Of a DNA stretch of 64,000 nucleotides, positions 24,142 through 33,533 are shown piece by piece. The stretch spans positions 1 through 64,000 of the forward strand of contig CALWZG010000042.1 of NCBI GenBank assembly GCA_944385965.1, in the 5' to 3' direction. The notes below the pieces were generated by a model. That model searched no databases and was not told the DNA's origin. It saw nothing but the letters and a program-made list of their open reading frames with translations. The position numbers and the translations under genes are program-made. The stretch comes from an uncultured Anaerotruncus sp. (GTDB lineage: Bacteria > Bacillota > Clostridia > Oscillospirales > Ruminococcaceae). Positions within the stretch are counted from its first letter, which is position 1. Each line of letters opens with the position of its first letter.

Positions 24142-26178
24142 GTGCCAATCAAACGTTGGAAGATAGGCCGCCCTGATAGAGCCGCGGTGGAGCAGTTGGA
24201 AAAGGGCCTTGGGCTGCCGAAGCTGGTAGCCCAGGTGCTGGCTTCCAGAGGATACGATACCCCGGAAAAGGTTTCGCGCTTTCTGGCCCAGGAGCAGGGC
24301 CTGTCTGACCCCATGTCCCTGAAGGATATGGAAAAGGCGGCAGCCCGTGTCCGTCAGGCGCTGGAAGAGGGAGAGCGCATCGCCATTTATGGGGATTACG
24401 ACTGCGATGGGATTATGTCCACAGTGCTGTTATACAGCTATTTGGAGGCTCTTGGAGGAGAGGTCTGCTATTACATTCCTGAGCGTGACCGGGAAGGCTA
24501 TGGCCTGAATCGGGCAGCTTTGGAGCTGATTCGGCGGGAAGGGGTGTCCTTGGTGATTACAGTGGACAACGGCATTACCGCCATTGAGGAGGTGGAGTTC
24601 GCCAACTCCATCGGTTTGGATATTGTGATTACCGACCACCACAAGCCTCGGGAGGTGCTGCCCCCGGCCTGCGCGGTAGTAGACCCCCATCGTTTGGATG
24701 ATGAGAGCGGCTGTGAATACCTGGCGGGGGTAGGAGTGGCCTTCAAGCTGGCCTGCGCCCTGGAGGGCGACGACGGTATGATGCTGCTGGACCAGTATGG
24801 GGATTTGGTGGCGGTGGCCACCGTGGCGGATATTGTGCCTCTAACCGGGGAAAATAGGATGATTGTCCGCCATGGACTGGAGATGCTGCAAAACACCGAG
24901 AATCAGGGCTTGGCGGCTTTGATTCAGGTTTGCGGCCTGGGGGATAAAACCCTGTCCTGCGAAAATGTGGCCTATGGATTGGTGCCAAGAATCAATTCCG
25001 CTGGGCGGTTTGACCAGGTGGACAACGCCATTGAGCTGTTTGTGGGGGGAGACGAGGAGCCGGAGACCTTGGCTGGCAGCATCAATTCCCTTAACGAGAA
25101 GCGCCGGCAGATTGAGGACCAGATTGTTTTGCAGATTATGGAAAAGCTGGAGCGGGACAGCGATACCCTCAAACAGCGCGTCATTGTGATTTATGGGGAG
25201 GGCTGGCACCATGGAATTGTGGGAATTGTGGCCTCCAGACTGGTGGAGCGGTTTGGCAAGCCCTGCATTGTGCTGTCCCTGGAAGGGGATACCGCCAGAG
25301 GCTCCGGCCGAAGCGTAGAGGGCTTTTCCATCATTGACGCCATTGATGCCTGCTCCCAATACCTTGTCCGCTATGGGGGGCATAACCAGGCGGCAGGGCT
25401 GACTGTTCGGGCGGAGGAATTGGAGCCGTTTATCAAGGCTATCAACCAATGGGCGGCGGAGCGGTTCCCGGAAATGCCTCAGCAGACCCTGCGGATTGAC
25501 TGCGCCCTGTCCCCCAAGGCTTTGACCGTGGCGGCGTTGGGGCCTTTGTCCCTGCTGGAGCCTTTTGGTTCAGGGAATGAGGTTCCTGCCTTTTTGATTC
25601 CCAACTGTGTACTTCAGGGCATCTATCCCATTGGGGATGGAAAACATCTGCGGCTGCGGTTCTGTGGGGAGGACACGGTTTTTTACGCGGTGTATTTCGG
25701 TATGACCCAGGCCCGGTTCCCTTATACAGTAGGGGAAACGGTGGACTTGGCGGTGACGGTGAATGTAAGCCAGTGGAATGATGAGATGCGGGTATCGGTG
25801 AAGGTGCGGGATATTCACCTCACCGGCATGGATTACGACCAGATTCATCACTCGGAGGAGGTTTACCAGCGCTTGCAGCGGCGGGAGCCTTTGGAGCCGC
25901 CCCTGCGCCAGAAGGTGGTGCCTACCAGGGACGACATCGCGGCGGTTTACCGGTATCTGCGCTCCAAGGGGCAGCTTCAGTCTACCGACGAGGCCCTCTA
26001 TGCAAAACTGCAAGGGGATATTTCCTGCCTGTGTAAAATGAAGCTGGCCATTGATGTACTGGATGAGATGCGCTTAATCACCCAGCGCCCCGTGGGGGGA
26101 GGGCGCCAGATGAATGTAGTACCCAATCCAGCCCGGGTGGATATCAGCCAATCAAAAATTCTCAGGGCCCTGCAATAA
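24142..26178 (+). CDS. recJ: Single-stranded-DNA-specific exonuclease RecJ
   Basis: This 678-residue 5'-to-3' exonuclease acts in recombination and mismatch repair. The DHH domain has YGDYDCDGIMSTVLLYSYL (about residues 82-100) and VITDHHKPREVLP (about 160), both supplying metal ligands; the DHHA1 domain has GWHHGIVGIVASRLVERFGKP (about 354) and GSGRSVEGFSIIDAI. A C-terminal OB-fold-like region follows. The start is GTG, with CGGAGGAATCGAGC upstream and no better ATG in frame. The rel gene follows 74 bases later. Confidence 0.96.
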   Translation: MPIKRWKIGRPDRAAVEQLEKGLGLPKLVAQVLASRGYDTPEKVSRFLAQEQGLSDPMSLKDMEKAAARVRQALEEGERIAIYGDYDCDGIMSTVLLYSYLEALGGEVCYYIPERDREGYGLNRAALELIRREGVSLVITVDNGITAIEEVEFANSIGLDIVITDHHKPREVLPPACAVVDPHRLDDESGCEYLAGVGVAFKLACALEGDDGMMLLDQYGDLVAVATVADIVPLTGENRMIVRHGLEMLQNTENQGLAALIQVCGLGDKTLSCENVAYGLVPRINSAGRFDQVDNAIELFVGGDEEPETLAGSINSLNEKRRQIEDQIVLQIMEKLERDSDTLKQRVIVIYGEGWHHGIVGIVASRLVERFGKPCIVLSLEGDTARGSGRSVEGFSIIDAIDACSQYLVRYGGHNQAAGLTVRAEELEPFIKAINQWAAERFPEMPQQTLRIDCALSPKALTVAALGPLSLLEPFGSGNEVPAFLIPNCVLQGIYPIGDGKHLRLRFCGEDTVFYAVYFGMTQARFPYTVGETVDLAVTVNVSQWNDEMRVSVKVRDIHLTGMDYDQIHHSEEVYQRLQRREPLEPPLRQKVVPTRDDIAAVYRYLRSKGQLQSTDEALYAKLQGDISCLCKMKLAIDVLDEMRLITQRPVGGGRQMNVVPNPARVDISQSKILRALQ

Positions 26179-26252
26179 ATGGGCAAAAGGGCAGACCCGC
26201 CCTTTCAGAAACGGGTTATGTGTATGGGATAGCCCATATTGGAGGAACAACG

Positions 26253-28451
26253 ATGAAATGTTACGTGGTACAGGACTTGCTGGATAAAATTGAAAAGAGC
26301 GGGCGAGCTTACGAGCGGGAAAAGATTATGGATGCTTACCGCTTGGCCGAGGGGGCTCACAATGGCCAGTGCCGGGTATCCGGGGAGCCATACATCAGTC
26401 ATCCCATCGCGGTGGCCACTATTTTGGTGGACCTTGGTATGGACAGTGACTGTGTGGTAGCGGCCCTGCTGCATGATGTGGTGGAGGATACGGAAATCCC
26501 ATTGGAAACCATAGAGAAGCGGTTTGGCGCCGAGGTGGCTCTTCTGGTAAACGGGGTCACCAAGCTGGGAAAAATCAGTTATACCTCTCGGGAGGAACAG
26601 CAGGCGGAAAATGTCCGTAAGATGTTACTGGCCATGGCCCAGGATGTGCGGGTCATTATTATTAAACTGGCCGACCGTCTGCACAATATGCGCACCATCG
26701 CCGTTATGCCGGAGCAGAAGCGCCGGGACAAAGCCCTGGAAACCATGGAGGTATACGCTCCCTTAGCCCACCGGCTGGGAATCCGGTCGGTCAAGGAGGA
26801 GCTGGAGGACATTTCCCTGCGGTACTTGGACCCAATCGCCTATCAGGAGATTGAGCGGATGCTGGATTTGAAAAAGGGCGACCGGCAGAAATTCCTGGAA
26901 AAAATCAAGTCCAAAATCCGGGAGAGACTGGCCCCAGAGTTTGGGCAGGATGTGTATATTGATGGCCGGGTAAAAAGCGTCTATGGCATCTACCGCAAAA
27001 TGTATATCCAGGGGAAATCCTTTGAGGAGATTTTTGACATCTACGCCGTTCGTGTGATTGTGAATACCGTGTTTGAGTGCTACAACGTGCTGGGTGTCAT
27101 CCATGATATGTTCCAGCCTCTGCCCAACCGGTTCAAGGATTATATTTCCACCCCCAAGCCTAACATGTACCAAAGCCTGCACACAACGGTGATTGATAAA
27201 GAGGCCATCCCCTTTGAGGTGCAGATACGCACCTGGGAGATGCATCATACAGCGGAGTATGGTATCGCCGCTCACTGGAAGTACAAGGTGGGCATCTCCG
27301 GCAAGGATAAATTGGAGGAGCGGTTAGCCTGGATTCGCCAGCTCATTGAGAATCAGAAGGAAGCGGATGACGTGGAGGACATTGTCCGCTCCATCAAGAG
27401 TGACCTGGCTCCGGAGGAGGTTTATGTATTTACCCCCAAGGGCAGTGTCATCAGCCTGCCTACCGGCTCCACAGTCATCGACTTTGCCTATGCCATCCAC
27501 ACCGAGGTGGGCAACCGGATGGTCGGGGCCAAGATTGATGGCCGCCTTGTGCCGCTGGATACCGAGGTAAAAACCGGCCAGATTATTGAAATCGTCACCA
27601 CCAATGCTAAAGACCACGCTCCCAGCAGGGATTGGCTTAAAATCGCCAAAACCGCCAGCGCCAAAACTAAAATCCGCAACTGGTACAAGAAGGAGCGCCG
27701 GGAGGAAAATATCGAGCAGGGAAGGGCAGAACTGGAACGGGAGTTCCGCCGGAATATGATTGCTCTGCCGGAAGGCAAGATGCAGGAGTTTTTGCTCAGT
27801 GTGGCCAGGCGGCAGCACTTTGAGACGGTAGAAGACTTCCTGGCGGCCATTGGTTATGGAGGTGTCCTGCTTTCCAAGATTATGCCCAGAATCCGGGATG
27901 AGTTTGTGCGGCAGTACCGCAACAACGAACAGGAAAAGAGCCTGGAATCCCTGACCAAAACCTCCCCCACAAAACCCTCCAAATCCACCTCCAGTGGGGT
28001 GATTGTGGAAGGGCTGGACAATTGTTTGGTAAAATTCGCCCGGTGCTGCAACCCTCTGCCTGGAGATGAAATTATTGGGTTCATTACAAGAGGATTTGGA
28101 GTGTCCATCCATAAAAAGGATTGTCAGAATGTAATAAACTCTCTGGGAGACCCCAATAATGCGGAGCGCTGGATTCACGCCCAGTGGACCCAGGAGGCTG
28201 CCAAGAAGGAGCGGTTCAAAAGTACCATTGAGATTGTGGCGGATGACCGCATCGGCGCTTTGGCGGATATATCGGTGGCCCTCAGCTCCATGCGTATCGC
28301 CATCAACACCTTGGTAGCCCGGGAGGCTAAGGACGGGGTAAACATTGTGACAGTGACTATGACAGTCACAGATACGGAACAGCTGAATTTTATTATCAAT
28401 AACTTGACAAAAGTCCCTGGGGTCATCAGTGTGTCCCGGGCGGCTCAGTGA
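26253..28451 (+). CDS. rel: Bifunctional (p)ppGpp synthetase/hydrolase
   Basis: This 732-residue protein makes and degrades the stringent-response alarmones. It contains the HD hydrolase domain (HPIAVATILVDLGMD, ALLHDVVEDT, about residues 48-75), the RelA/SpoT synthetase domain with PKPNMYQSLHTTV (about 300), a TGS domain (VFTPKGSVISLPTGSTVIDFAY, about 392), a zinc-finger-like region with FARCCNPLPGDEIIGFITRG and a C-terminal ACT domain. I chose the ATG at 26253, which has TTGGAGGAACAACG upstream. It is followed 16 bases later by dtd, the order seen in many Bacillota. Confidence 0.97.
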   Translation: MKCYVVQDLLDKIEKSGRAYEREKIMDAYRLAEGAHNGQCRVSGEPYISHPIAVATILVDLGMDSDCVVAALLHDVVEDTEIPLETIEKRFGAEVALLVNGVTKLGKISYTSREEQQAENVRKMLLAMAQDVRVIIIKLADRLHNMRTIAVMPEQKRRDKALETMEVYAPLAHRLGIRSVKEELEDISLRYLDPIAYQEIERMLDLKKGDRQKFLEKIKSKIRERLAPEFGQDVYIDGRVKSVYGIYRKMYIQGKSFEEIFDIYAVRVIVNTVFECYNVLGVIHDMFQPLPNRFKDYISTPKPNMYQSLHTTVIDKEAIPFEVQIRTWEMHHTAEYGIAAHWKYKVGISGKDKLEERLAWIRQLIENQKEADDVEDIVRSIKSDLAPEEVYVFTPKGSVISLPTGSTVIDFAYAIHTEVGNRMVGAKIDGRLVPLDTEVKTGQIIEIVTTNAKDHAPSRDWLKIAKTASAKTKIRNWYKKERREENIEQGRAELEREFRRNMIALPEGKMQEFLLSVARRQHFETVEDFLAAIGYGGVLLSKIMPRIRDEFVRQYRNNEQEKSLESLTKTSPTKPSKSTSSGVIVEGLDNCLVKFARCCNPLPGDEIIGFITRGFGVSIHKKDCQNVINSLGDPNNAERWIHAQWTQEAAKKERFKSTIEIVADDRIGALADISVALSSMRIAINTLVAREAKDGVNIVTVTMTVTDTEQLNFIINNLTKVPGVISVSRAAQ

Positions 28452-28467
28452 CGAGACAGGAGGCAGT

Positions 28468-28923
28468 ATGAAAGCGGTTTTGCAGCGGGTAGCTTCAGCC
28501 AAGGTAGAAATCAGGGGAGAGACTGTGGGTGAGATTGGCCCTGGCCTGATGGTGCTGTTGGGTGTGGTTCAAGGAGATGGGGTGGATCAGGCGGATTTTT
28601 TGGCGGAAAAAGCCGCCAACCTCCGTATTTTTCCAGATGAGCAGGGAAAGCTGAACCGTTCCCTGCTGGATATGGGGGGCGGGATGCTGATTGTCTCCAA
28701 CTTCACCCTTTGCGCAGACGCCCGGCATGGGCGCCGGCCCTCCTTTACTGACTCAGCCGATGCCCCCACCGCCAACGCCCTTTATGAGCGGTTTATCGCG
28801 GCGGTAAAGGACACTGGGGTTTCTAAAGTGGAAACTGGGGTGTTTGGGGAAGATATGCTGGTTTCCATCCAGAATGATGGCCCAGTAACCATTCTGCTGG
28901 ATACCTGCCAATTGATGAAATAA
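28468..28923 (+). CDS. dtd: D-aminoacyl-tRNA deacylase
   Basis: This 151-residue enzyme removes D-amino acids and glycine mischarged on tRNA. It has the conserved SNFTLCADARHGRRPSF segment (about residues 76-92, SQFTL in many homologues) and the Gly-cis-Pro motif NDGPVTILLDT at the end, which forms the chiral selectivity filter. The ATG at 28468 follows CAGGAGGCAGT. It directly follows rel, a common arrangement. Confidence 0.95.
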   Translation: MKAVLQRVASAKVEIRGETVGEIGPGLMVLLGVVQGDGVDQADFLAEKAANLRIFPDEQGKLNRSLLDMGGGMLIVSNFTLCADARHGRRPSFTDSADAPTANALYERFIAAVKDTGVSKVETGVFGEDMLVSIQNDGPVTILLDTCQLMK

Positions 28924-28945
28924 GCCCTTGAAAGGAGCGCTTTTG

Positions 28946-29581
28946 ATGAATGTATATACGTTGCCGGTAGGCTTTATTGGAACCAATTGTTATGTGGTGA
29001 CAGATGAAAAAAACGGCTGTGCGGTGATTGACCCTGGTGACCAGGCGGAAAAAATCATCGCTTTTTTGGAGTCCAAGAATTTGACCCCTCAAATCATCCT
29101 GCTGACCCATGGACACTACGACCATATTGGTGGGGTGAAGGCTCTGATTCAGCGGTTTGGGTGCAAGCTGGCCATTGGGGAGCATGACGCTGACCAGCTG
29201 TCCGACCGGAGGAAAAGCCTGGCTTACGCGCCGGGGATGACCGACGATGGGTACTGCATGACCCCGGATGAGCTGCTGAAGGATGGGCAGGATTTCCAGG
29301 TAGGAGAGCTGAACTTCCGTGTGGTGGAGACACCAGGACATACCCAAGGGGATGTGGTGTACCTGTGCGGGGACGTGATGTTCTCCGGGGATACCCTGTT
29401 CGCTGGGGATATTGGCCGGTGTGACCTGCCGGGCGGGGACTACAAAACCATGCTGAAATCCCTCAAAAAGCTGGACGCCCTTACAGTCAACTATAAGGTC
29501 CTGCCTGGACACGGGCCGGACAGCACTTTGGAGCAGGAGCGGCTCCATAACCAATACATGCGCATGGTGAGGGAAGGATGA
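28946..29581 (+). CDS. Metallo-beta-lactamase fold hydrolase (GloB-like)
   Basis: This 211-residue enzyme contains the dinuclear metal motif LTHGHYDHIGGV (about residues 51-62), the ETPGHTQGDVVYL segment, SGDTLFAGDIGRCD and the late GHGPDST histidine. These match the small hydroxyacylglutathione hydrolase-like group found in Bacillota. In gut clostridia without glutathione the physiological thioester is uncertain. The ATG at 28946 follows AAAGGAGCGCTTTTG; an upstream TTG lies before that site. Its last four bases overlap the hemZ start. Confidence 0.9.
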   Translation: MNVYTLPVGFIGTNCYVVTDEKNGCAVIDPGDQAEKIIAFLESKNLTPQIILLTHGHYDHIGGVKALIQRFGCKLAIGEHDADQLSDRRKSLAYAPGMTDDGYCMTPDELLKDGQDFQVGELNFRVVETPGHTQGDVVYLCGDVMFSGDTLFAGDIGRCDLPGGDYKTMLKSLKKLDALTVNYKVLPGHGPDSTLEQERLHNQYMRMVREG

Positions 29582-31026
29582 ACCTGTATCTAAACGGTTT
29601 GCCCTACGGTTACGAGCTGCAAAGGGTATGCCAGATGTTTTTCTTTGGGGAGAAGGTACTTCCCCAGCCGGAAGGACCACAAGACACTCAGGAATCCCCC
29701 CATCTTGGGGTTGCCAAAATCGGTGGGGAGCTGAGGGCCTGGCTGTATGATGGGGAACAAACCCTGAGACGGTGCCCCGCCCCGGAAGCAGGCCGGCCAA
29801 CAGAGGAGCGTTTGGCGGTTCTGCTGTATGGGATTTTGTCGGAGTATACCGGACTGCGGCCTTCCTGGGGGGTACTGACAGGGGTGCGGCCTATCAAGCA
29901 GATGGTGGCCGCTCTTGAGGATGGCATGTCTGAGGAAGCCATCAAGAAGCGTTATCAGGAGGATTTGCTGGTATCCCCCCAGCGGCTCCAGCTGGCCCTG
30001 GACACCGCCAGGACAGAGCTGCCCATCCTGAGAAAATCCACCCCAGACAGCTTTTCTCTGTATGTATCCATCCCTTTCTGCCCAACCAGATGTGCCTATT
30101 GTTCCTTTGTATCCCATTCGGTGGGGCAGGCGGCTCGGCTGGTGCCGGACTATCTGGACCATTTATGCCAGGAAATTCAGGTGACAGCCGCCATTGTCAG
30201 GAATTTGGGGCTGAAGCTGCGCGCCGTCTACTTCGGAGGTGGAACTCCAACCACCCTATCAGCAGAACAGCTGGGCCGGGTAATGAAGACGGTGGAACAG
30301 GAATTTGACCTTTCCGATTTGTGGGAGTACACCGTAGAGGCGGGAAGACCAGACACCATTACCAAAGAAAAGCTGGAGACCATTCGGGCGCTGGCGCCTG
30401 GGGTACGGGTGAGCATCAACCCCCAGACCCTTTCCGACCAGGTGCTGGAGGCCATTGGAAGAAGGCATACCACCAGCCAGCTTTACTGGGCCATGGATCT
30501 GGCCAGAAGCTGTGGGTTGGAGAATATCAACATGGATTTAATCGCTGGCCTGCCTACGGATTCTCTGGAAGGATTTCAGGCCAGCATCAATGGGGTACTG
30601 GATTTGCACCCGGAAAACATCACGGTACATACCCTGACGGTGAAGCGGGCGGCCAACCTGACCTTCCAGCAGGCTAAGGATAAGCTGGATTTGGTGGGGG
30701 ACATGGTGAACTACGCCCGATGCCAGATCGGGGACAAGGGATATGCTCCCTATTATCTTTACCGGCAGACAGGAACCCTGTCCAGCCTGGAAAATGTGGG
30801 ATACGCCAAGCCTGGCTGCGAGGGTCTTTATAATGTTTACATCATGGATGAGACCCATTCCATTTTAGCGGTGGGAGCGGGGGCCTCCACCAAGCTGCGT
30901 CATCCTGTCACTGGAAAGATTGAGCGAGTTTACAACTACAAATATCCCTATGAATATATCAGCCAGTTTTCCACTGTCTTGGAGCGGAGGGAACGGATTC
31001 GAGCTTTTTATCAAGAGGCAAAATGA
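29578..31026 (+). CDS. hemZ: Coproporphyrinogen dehydrogenase HemZ (oxygen-independent, radical SAM)
   Basis: This 482-residue radical SAM enzyme is related to HemN and named HemZ in Bacillota. After an N-terminal domain of about 150 residues it has PFCPTRCAYCSF (about 166-177), whose CxxxCxxC binds the iron-sulfur cluster, then YFGGGTPTTL and the NMDLIAGLPTD segment. It begins at the ATG overlapping the previous stop (ATGA). No other haem gene is nearby, so its role could be a related radical SAM reaction. Confidence 0.93.
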   Translation: MNLYLNGLPYGYELQRVCQMFFFGEKVLPQPEGPQDTQESPHLGVAKIGGELRAWLYDGEQTLRRCPAPEAGRPTEERLAVLLYGILSEYTGLRPSWGVLTGVRPIKQMVAALEDGMSEEAIKKRYQEDLLVSPQRLQLALDTARTELPILRKSTPDSFSLYVSIPFCPTRCAYCSFVSHSVGQAARLVPDYLDHLCQEIQVTAAIVRNLGLKLRAVYFGGGTPTTLSAEQLGRVMKTVEQEFDLSDLWEYTVEAGRPDTITKEKLETIRALAPGVRVSINPQTLSDQVLEAIGRRHTTSQLYWAMDLARSCGLENINMDLIAGLPTDSLEGFQASINGVLDLHPENITVHTLTVKRAANLTFQQAKDKLDLVGDMVNYARCQIGDKGYAPYYLYRQTGTLSSLENVGYAKPGCEGLYNVYIMDETHSILAVGAGASTKLRHPVTGKIERVYNYKYPYEYISQFSTVLERRERIRAFYQEAK

Positions 31027-31047
31027 AAGAGAAAAACCAACTGCCGC

Positions 31048-31076
31048 TTGTAAAGATTTGGAGATTGGTATATAAT
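31048..31076 (+). promoter_or_regulatory. Promoter of the zinc-ribbon protein gene
   Basis: TTGTAA and a perfect TATAAT are separated by 17 bases, 37 bases before the start codon. Confidence 0.75.
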
Positions 31077-31112
31077 AAGAAAGCAATCTGATGATGATAG
31101 GAGGCTATACGC

Positions 31113-31562
31113 ATGGGTACCTTTGACGAGCTGTTAGCCAAGGCGAAAGAGTTGGCCAAGGCCGCGGGAAATAAAACCGAGGAGGTTGTGGGGCTGACCA
31201 AGCTGCGGATGCAGGCTGCCCAGCTTCGTTCGGAGATTGACTCCAATTACATGAAGCTTGGGGAAATTATTTATGAGTTGAGTAAGGCTGGAACCGAGAA
31301 CCAGGAATTGGTGAACATGTGCATTGCCGAACTGGAAGTACAGCAGGAGGAACTGGCAAAGCTCAATGAGAAAATTAACGAGATGAAAAACGTAATCCAA
31401 TGTCCGGATTGCGGCGCCAGCAATCCCAATGGTTCCTTGTTCTGCGCCCGTTGCGGTGCGTCTCTGAAGGCTGTGCAAAAACCAGAGGATGAGCAGCCTC
31501 AGGAAGAGGATACCGTTCAACCCGCCTTGTCGCAAGACCAAAGCGAGAAGCAGTCTGACTGA
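31113..31562 (+). CDS. Zinc-ribbon domain protein with coiled coil
   Basis: This 149-residue protein has a long helical N-terminal part (about residues 1-90), likely a coiled coil, followed by a treble zinc ribbon CPDCGASNPNGSLFCARCGA (about 96-115) and a Glu/Gln-rich tail. Such proteins are common in clostridia and have no established role. It starts at an ATG with ATAGGAGGCTATACGC upstream, has its own promoter and ends in a terminator, so it is a single-gene unit. Confidence 0.8.
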   Translation: MGTFDELLAKAKELAKAAGNKTEEVVGLTKLRMQAAQLRSEIDSNYMKLGEIIYELSKAGTENQELVNMCIAELEVQQEELAKLNEKINEMKNVIQCPDCGASNPNGSLFCARCGASLKAVQKPEDEQPQEEDTVQPALSQDQSEKQSD

Positions 31563-31576
31563 TTCCATGAAGATTG

Positions 31577-31609
31577 GAAAGGCACGACTTTGTCGTGTCT
31601 TTCTTTTTG
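31577..31609 (+). terminator. Terminator after the zinc-ribbon gene
   Basis: AAAGGCACGA and TCGTGTCTTT pair around CTTTG with one G-T pair and are followed by CTTTTT. Confidence 0.8.
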
Positions 31610-31611
31610 GG

Positions 31612-31640
31612 TTTACATTAAAAATTTTTTGTGTTATGAT
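31612..31640 (+). promoter_or_regulatory. Promoter of the MATE transporter gene
   Basis: TTTACA and TATGAT are separated by 17 bases. The -35 box begins right after the tail of the preceding terminator, leaving about 90 bases of leader before the gene. Confidence 0.65.
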
Positions 31641-31729
31641 ATGGTACGATTTTGCGCGCTTTCGTTGAATAGCGCTGAAAATATAAAGAGAAGCTGTTTG
31701 AGTCAAAGATATTTTAAGAGAAAGGGAAG

Positions 31730-33118
31730 ATGATGAAATTGGAACAACGCAAAGAGAATAAAATGGGAACAATGCCGGTCAGCAAGTTGTTGCTCACCAT
31801 GTCTCTGCCAATTATGATTTCCATGTTGGTACAGGCCATGTACAACATTGTGGATAGTGTGTTTGTGGCCCAATACAGCGCCAATGGTTTGACAGCGGTT
31901 TCTTTGGCGTTTCCTGTGCAGAACCTGATGATTGCTGTGGGTGTAGGTACCAGCATAGGCGTTAACTCACTCTTGTCCAGAAAGTTGGGGGAAAGGCATT
32001 TTGATGACGCCAACGCCGCCGCTGAAAATGGATTGATGCTGGCAGTGCTGAGCGCAATCGCTTTCGCTGTTTTTGGCGCTTTCTGCTCCCGGATGTTTTT
32101 CCAGGCGTTTACGCAGAATGAGCAGATTTTGGAGATGGGAACCCAGTACCTGACCATCTGCACCACCCTCTCTTTTGGAGCGTTTATCCAGTTGACCTCC
32201 GAGCGAATCCTGCAAGCTACCGGAAAAACCTTTTGGAATATGATTTCCCAGGGTGTAGGCGCCATTATCAATATTATTCTGGACCCAATCATGATTTTTG
32301 GCCTGTTGGGATTCCCGGAACTGGGGGTAGCGGGTGCCGCTTTGGCTACCGTTATTGGACAGTGGATCGCTATGGGATGCGCTCTGTTTTTCAACTTTAA
32401 GTTTAATCATGAGGTACATATCAATTTTCGTAAATTCCGTCCTAACTGGAGAATTGTGGGTGAGATTTACCAGGTTGGAATCCCTTCCATTGTAATGCAG
32501 TCCATCGCCTCTATCATGACTTTTGGCGTGAACAAGATACTGATTCCCTTCACTGAGGTGGCTGTATCGGTTTTCGGTGTGTACTTCAAACTGCAAAGCT
32601 TCATCTTTATGCCGGTGTTTGGACTGACCAGCGGCATGGTTCCCATTGTAGGGTATAACTTCGGAGCGGGCAAAAAAGAGCGGATTATCCATACCATTAA
32701 GGACGCCTGCATCTATGCTGTGGCGCTGATGGGATTGGGACTAGTAGTCTTCCAGCTGTTTCCCGCTCAGCTCATCTCCATCTTCAGCAATGGGGAGGAG
32801 TTGGGTCAGATGCTGGAAATTGGTGTGCCAGCGCTGAGAATTATCAGCATCAGCTTTATTGGAGCGGGTATTGCCATTGTATTTTCCTCGGTGTTCCAAG
32901 CGATTGGAAATGGAATCCTCAGCCTGATTATGTCGGTCATCCGTCAGCTGGTGGTTCTGCTGCCGGCAGCTTGGCTGCTTTCCAAAATTGGATTGTCTAT
33001 GGTATGGTGGTCCTTCCCCATCGCGGAGATTTTTTCCACTGGACTGGCGCTTCTGATGTACCGAAGTGTTTACCGCAAGATGATTCAGCCCCTGGTTCCC
33101 ATCGACGAGCAAAGATAA
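31730..33118 (+). CDS. MATE family efflux transporter
   Basis: This 462-residue protein has 12 predicted membrane segments and the two-lobed layout of MATE exporters, which push drugs or cationic metabolites out with sodium or protons. Marks are the N-terminal PVSKLLLTMSLPIMISMLVQAMYNIVDSVFVAQYSANGLTAVSLAFP, the GVGTSIGVNSLLSRKLG segment and GLTSGMVPIVGYNFGAGKKERI in the second half. The two adjacent ATG codons at 31730 and 31733 are both near AAAGGGAAG. The substrate is unknown. Confidence 0.93.
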   Translation: MMKLEQRKENKMGTMPVSKLLLTMSLPIMISMLVQAMYNIVDSVFVAQYSANGLTAVSLAFPVQNLMIAVGVGTSIGVNSLLSRKLGERHFDDANAAAENGLMLAVLSAIAFAVFGAFCSRMFFQAFTQNEQILEMGTQYLTICTTLSFGAFIQLTSERILQATGKTFWNMISQGVGAIINIILDPIMIFGLLGFPELGVAGAALATVIGQWIAMGCALFFNFKFNHEVHINFRKFRPNWRIVGEIYQVGIPSIVMQSIASIMTFGVNKILIPFTEVAVSVFGVYFKLQSFIFMPVFGLTSGMVPIVGYNFGAGKKERIIHTIKDACIYAVALMGLGLVVFQLFPAQLISIFSNGEELGQMLEIGVPALRIISISFIGAGIAIVFSSVFQAIGNGILSLIMSVIRQLVVLLPAAWLLSKIGLSMVWWSFPIAEIFSTGLALLMYRSVYRKMIQPLVPIDEQR

Positions 33119-33143
33119 AAGGAATTGGAAGGGCTTTCCTCTC

Positions 33144-33172
33144 TTGACAGACACCTGTTAAAATGATATGCT
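33144..33172 (+). promoter_or_regulatory. Promoter of the cobalamin-riboswitch operon
   Basis: A perfect TTGACA and TATGCT are separated by 17 bases, about 50 bases upstream of the riboswitch. Confidence 0.8.
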
Positions 33173-33224
33173 TTTTTTGTCTTGAACAGGCAAGCTTGCG
33201 TGAAAGACGTTAAAACTGAAGATT

Positions 33225-33370
33225 GGGGTTCACGTTTTATGGAAATCGGTGAGAAACCGATGCGGTGCCGCCACTGTAAGGAGGAGCGACGCGCAAGGAC
33301 ACTGGGCTGACAGCCTGGGAAGTCGCGCGGACGCGCAGAATCCGAGCCAGGATACTTGAACGTGAAACGG
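33225..33370 (+). ncRNA. Cobalamin (B12) riboswitch
   Basis: The B12-box and core are clear: TTCACGTT and AACGTGAA close P1, followed inside by TCGGTGAGAAACCGATGCGG, the invariant GCCGCCACTGT and the late GAGCCAGGATAC. It precedes a BtuFCD-like corrinoid importer and is followed by a terminator at 33427, so it would shut off import when cobalamin is plentiful. Confidence 0.95.
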
Positions 33371-33426
33371 AACAAAGCCTAACGGGTCATTGGGCGAGGT
33401 TCAAATTTGCGCATAGCGTATTGGAT

Positions 33427-33461
33427 GCTCCATGCCCTTTTTTAGGCATGGGGCTTTTTTG
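33427..33461 (+). terminator. Riboswitch-controlled terminator
   Basis: GCTCCATGCC and GGCATGGGGC pair around an 8-base loop and are followed by TTTTTT, between the riboswitch and the btuF-like gene. Confidence 0.85.
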
Positions 33462-33533
33462 TTGGCGGCCAAAAGCCGACATGAGCCTCCGATTCTTCAT
33501 AACGGTGGTATGATAAGAAAGGAGAAGCTGAAT

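Noticed and set aside
33432-33533. An earlier start for the btuF-like gene at 33432
   Set aside because: The codon lies inside the riboswitch terminator and the added 34 residues would hide the signal peptide; the ATG at 33534 has a good ribosome site.
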